64,000 nt of DNA from Planomicrobium sp. CPCC 101079 (GTDB lineage Bacteria > Bacillota > Bacilli > Bacillales_A > Planococcaceae), in NCBI RefSeq assembly GCF_007859275.1, contig NZ_VOHC01000024.1, positions 117,726-181,725 on the forward strand, written 5' to 3'. Below are positions 63,208 through 64,000 of this stretch, in pieces. The notes under the pieces were generated by a model, which saw only the letters and a program-made list of their open reading frames with translations, ran no database searches and was not told where the DNA came from. The translations under genes and the position numbers were made by a program. Positions within the stretch are counted from its first letter, which is position 1; each line of letters opens with the position of its first letter.

Positions 63208-64000
63208 GTGAAATTAGTAAAAATTTTAACTGCAATAGTCTTAATACTTACATTAGGGCTACCTTTGTCTGTCTCTGCGGCAGATAGTTCAGAATCAATA
63301 AAAGTGAATAAGGAAATAATGGTTGAGAACGAAGAATTACTAGAAAATAATTCTTTGAACACTGATAGTATAGATCAAACAGAAGCACCAGATTTACCCA
63401 TTCTAGAGGAAGAAGTAATTTCAGAAACCTCTATATCAAATAATAGTATTGATACAATTACACCAAATGAAATTGTAGAAGAAAAAGAAGTTGAAAAAGA
63501 TGTGCCAGTTTTAGATAAAGAAGAAGCTGAACAATCTGAATCTACTTCCAATAGCAATCCCGAAGAGCCTTTTGAAGAAAAAGAAGTTATAGAAAATAAA
63601 ACGACCCACGCAAATCCAGCAACAGAAACCCCACAAGAACAAGATAGTAAAATTCAACGAATGGAAGTTGCTCCTGTAGCAATTGAAAGTAACATTAGCA
63701 AATTAGGTCATTTGAAATCTGAAACAGTAAGAATTTACAGCACTTATAAAAATTTATCCGATTATCAACAAGCGGGAACCGGCCATACGCACGAAGTGTA
63801 CTACATCAAGAAACAGGCAGAATACAATGGCGATTTATACTACTTGGCCAGCCGCAACCCAAGCAGCACCTCTGGTGTGGTCGGCTGGGTGAAAGCAAGC
63901 GACATGTCAACCAAAACCCATGTGGGAATCGACAAGAACCCGAAGGTGTTCTACCTGACGGGGAGCGGCCATGCCTATGAGAAAGCCTGGGGGGGACGCC
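63208..64000 (+). CDS. Secreted wall-associated protein with GW/SH3-type repeat, 3' end outside window
   Basis: GTG 63208, after AAGGGGGAGCAAG, opens a frame of 264 codons that runs off the window without a stop. It begins with a signal peptide (MKLVKILTAIVLILTLGLPL, cleavage near SVSAAD). An acidic, low-complexity stretch rich in E, S, N and T follows (about 30-150), then a GW/SH3-like repeat (about 165-250, VRIYSTYKNL, YYLASRNPSSTSGVVGWVKASDM). Such repeats bind wall teichoic acid in autolysins and amidases; the catalytic part, if any, must lie downstream. Base composition becomes more GC-rich from about 63780. Confidence 0.8.
   Translation, partial: MKLVKILTAIVLILTLGLPLSVSAADSSESIKVNKEIMVENEELLENNSLNTDSIDQTEAPDLPILEEEVISETSISNNSIDTITPNEIVEEKEVEKDVPVLDKEEAEQSESTSNSNPEEPFEEKEVIENKTTHANPATETPQEQDSKIQRMEVAPVAIESNISKLGHLKSETVRIYSTYKNLSDYQQAGTGHTHEVYYIKKQAEYNGDLYYLASRNPSSTSGVVGWVKASDMSTKTHVGIDKNPKVFYLTGSGHAYEKAWGGR

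Overview
The window looks like chromosomal DNA of a low-to-mid GC Gram-positive bacterium of the Planococcaceae, most like Planococcus/Planomicrobium. This rests on gene order (ywlG-glyA, upp-mnaA-atp operon, ywzB-murA-mbl-fabZ-ywpF-ssb, ywqA-ywqB, dppABCDE-ykfABCD, tarIJ-tarL-tagGH), Bacillales-type ribosome binding sites and frequent TTG/GTG starts. The spoIID-spoIIQ-spoIIID genes that spore formers such as Bacillus subtilis carry between murA and mbl are missing, which fits a non-sporulating member. No rRNA, tRNA, phage, insertion sequence or CRISPR array was recognised. Genus assignment is inference; no database was searched.

Layout. 1-5.8 kb: end of ywlG, glyA, a LOV-like-PAS/GAF/GGDEF/EAL signalling protein, upp and mnaA. 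5.9-13.7 kb: the F1Fo ATP synthase operon (atpZ-I-B-E-F-H-A-G-D-C) with a sigma-A promoter, interrupted by a hairpin after atpE and by 453 bp of stem-loop-rich DNA between atpG and atpD. 13.8-19.2 kb: ywzB, murA, mbl, a small membrane protein, fabZ, ywpF, and a competence-type ssb with a candidate ComK box. 19.3-25.4 kb: SNF2 helicase/SWIM pair, an XRE regulator, an IDEAL-domain protein and small ORFs. 25.7-35.3 kb: a complete dipeptide/murein peptide operon in which DppA-E import peptides and YkfA-D cleave and epimerise L-Ala-D-Glu-type muropeptides. 35.4-49 kb: metabolic and transport genes (HlyD-like pair, EamA, PatA, RocB, NERD protein, second dipeptide epimerase with an M20 amidohydrolase and an AGCS symporter, VanZ). 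49.1-64 kb: a cell-surface island with a large subtilisin-like protease, an SH3-repeat glucosaminidase, a ribitol-type wall teichoic acid cluster, and the start of a secreted GW/SH3-type wall protein that runs off the window.

The most unusual signal is a family of intergenic arrays between 35.7 and 49 kb. A short core, CATGAA followed by G/C and T-rich sequence, recurs at exactly 21-bp steps. Eight arrays were found (35719, 38134, 38345, 42574, 42788, 44039, 44244 and 48858), in both orientations, always between genes. Twenty-one bp is both two helical turns and seven codons, so a protein-binding array and a heptapeptide-coding origin are both possible. I do not recognise this as a named repeat family.

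A second structural point is a 95-bp direct repeat (5 mismatches) flanking the glucosaminidase gene: the 3' end of the protease gene recurs as an orphan fragment 3.1 kb downstream. All starts, domains and sites below were read by eye from sequence; no alignment, folding or profile search was run.
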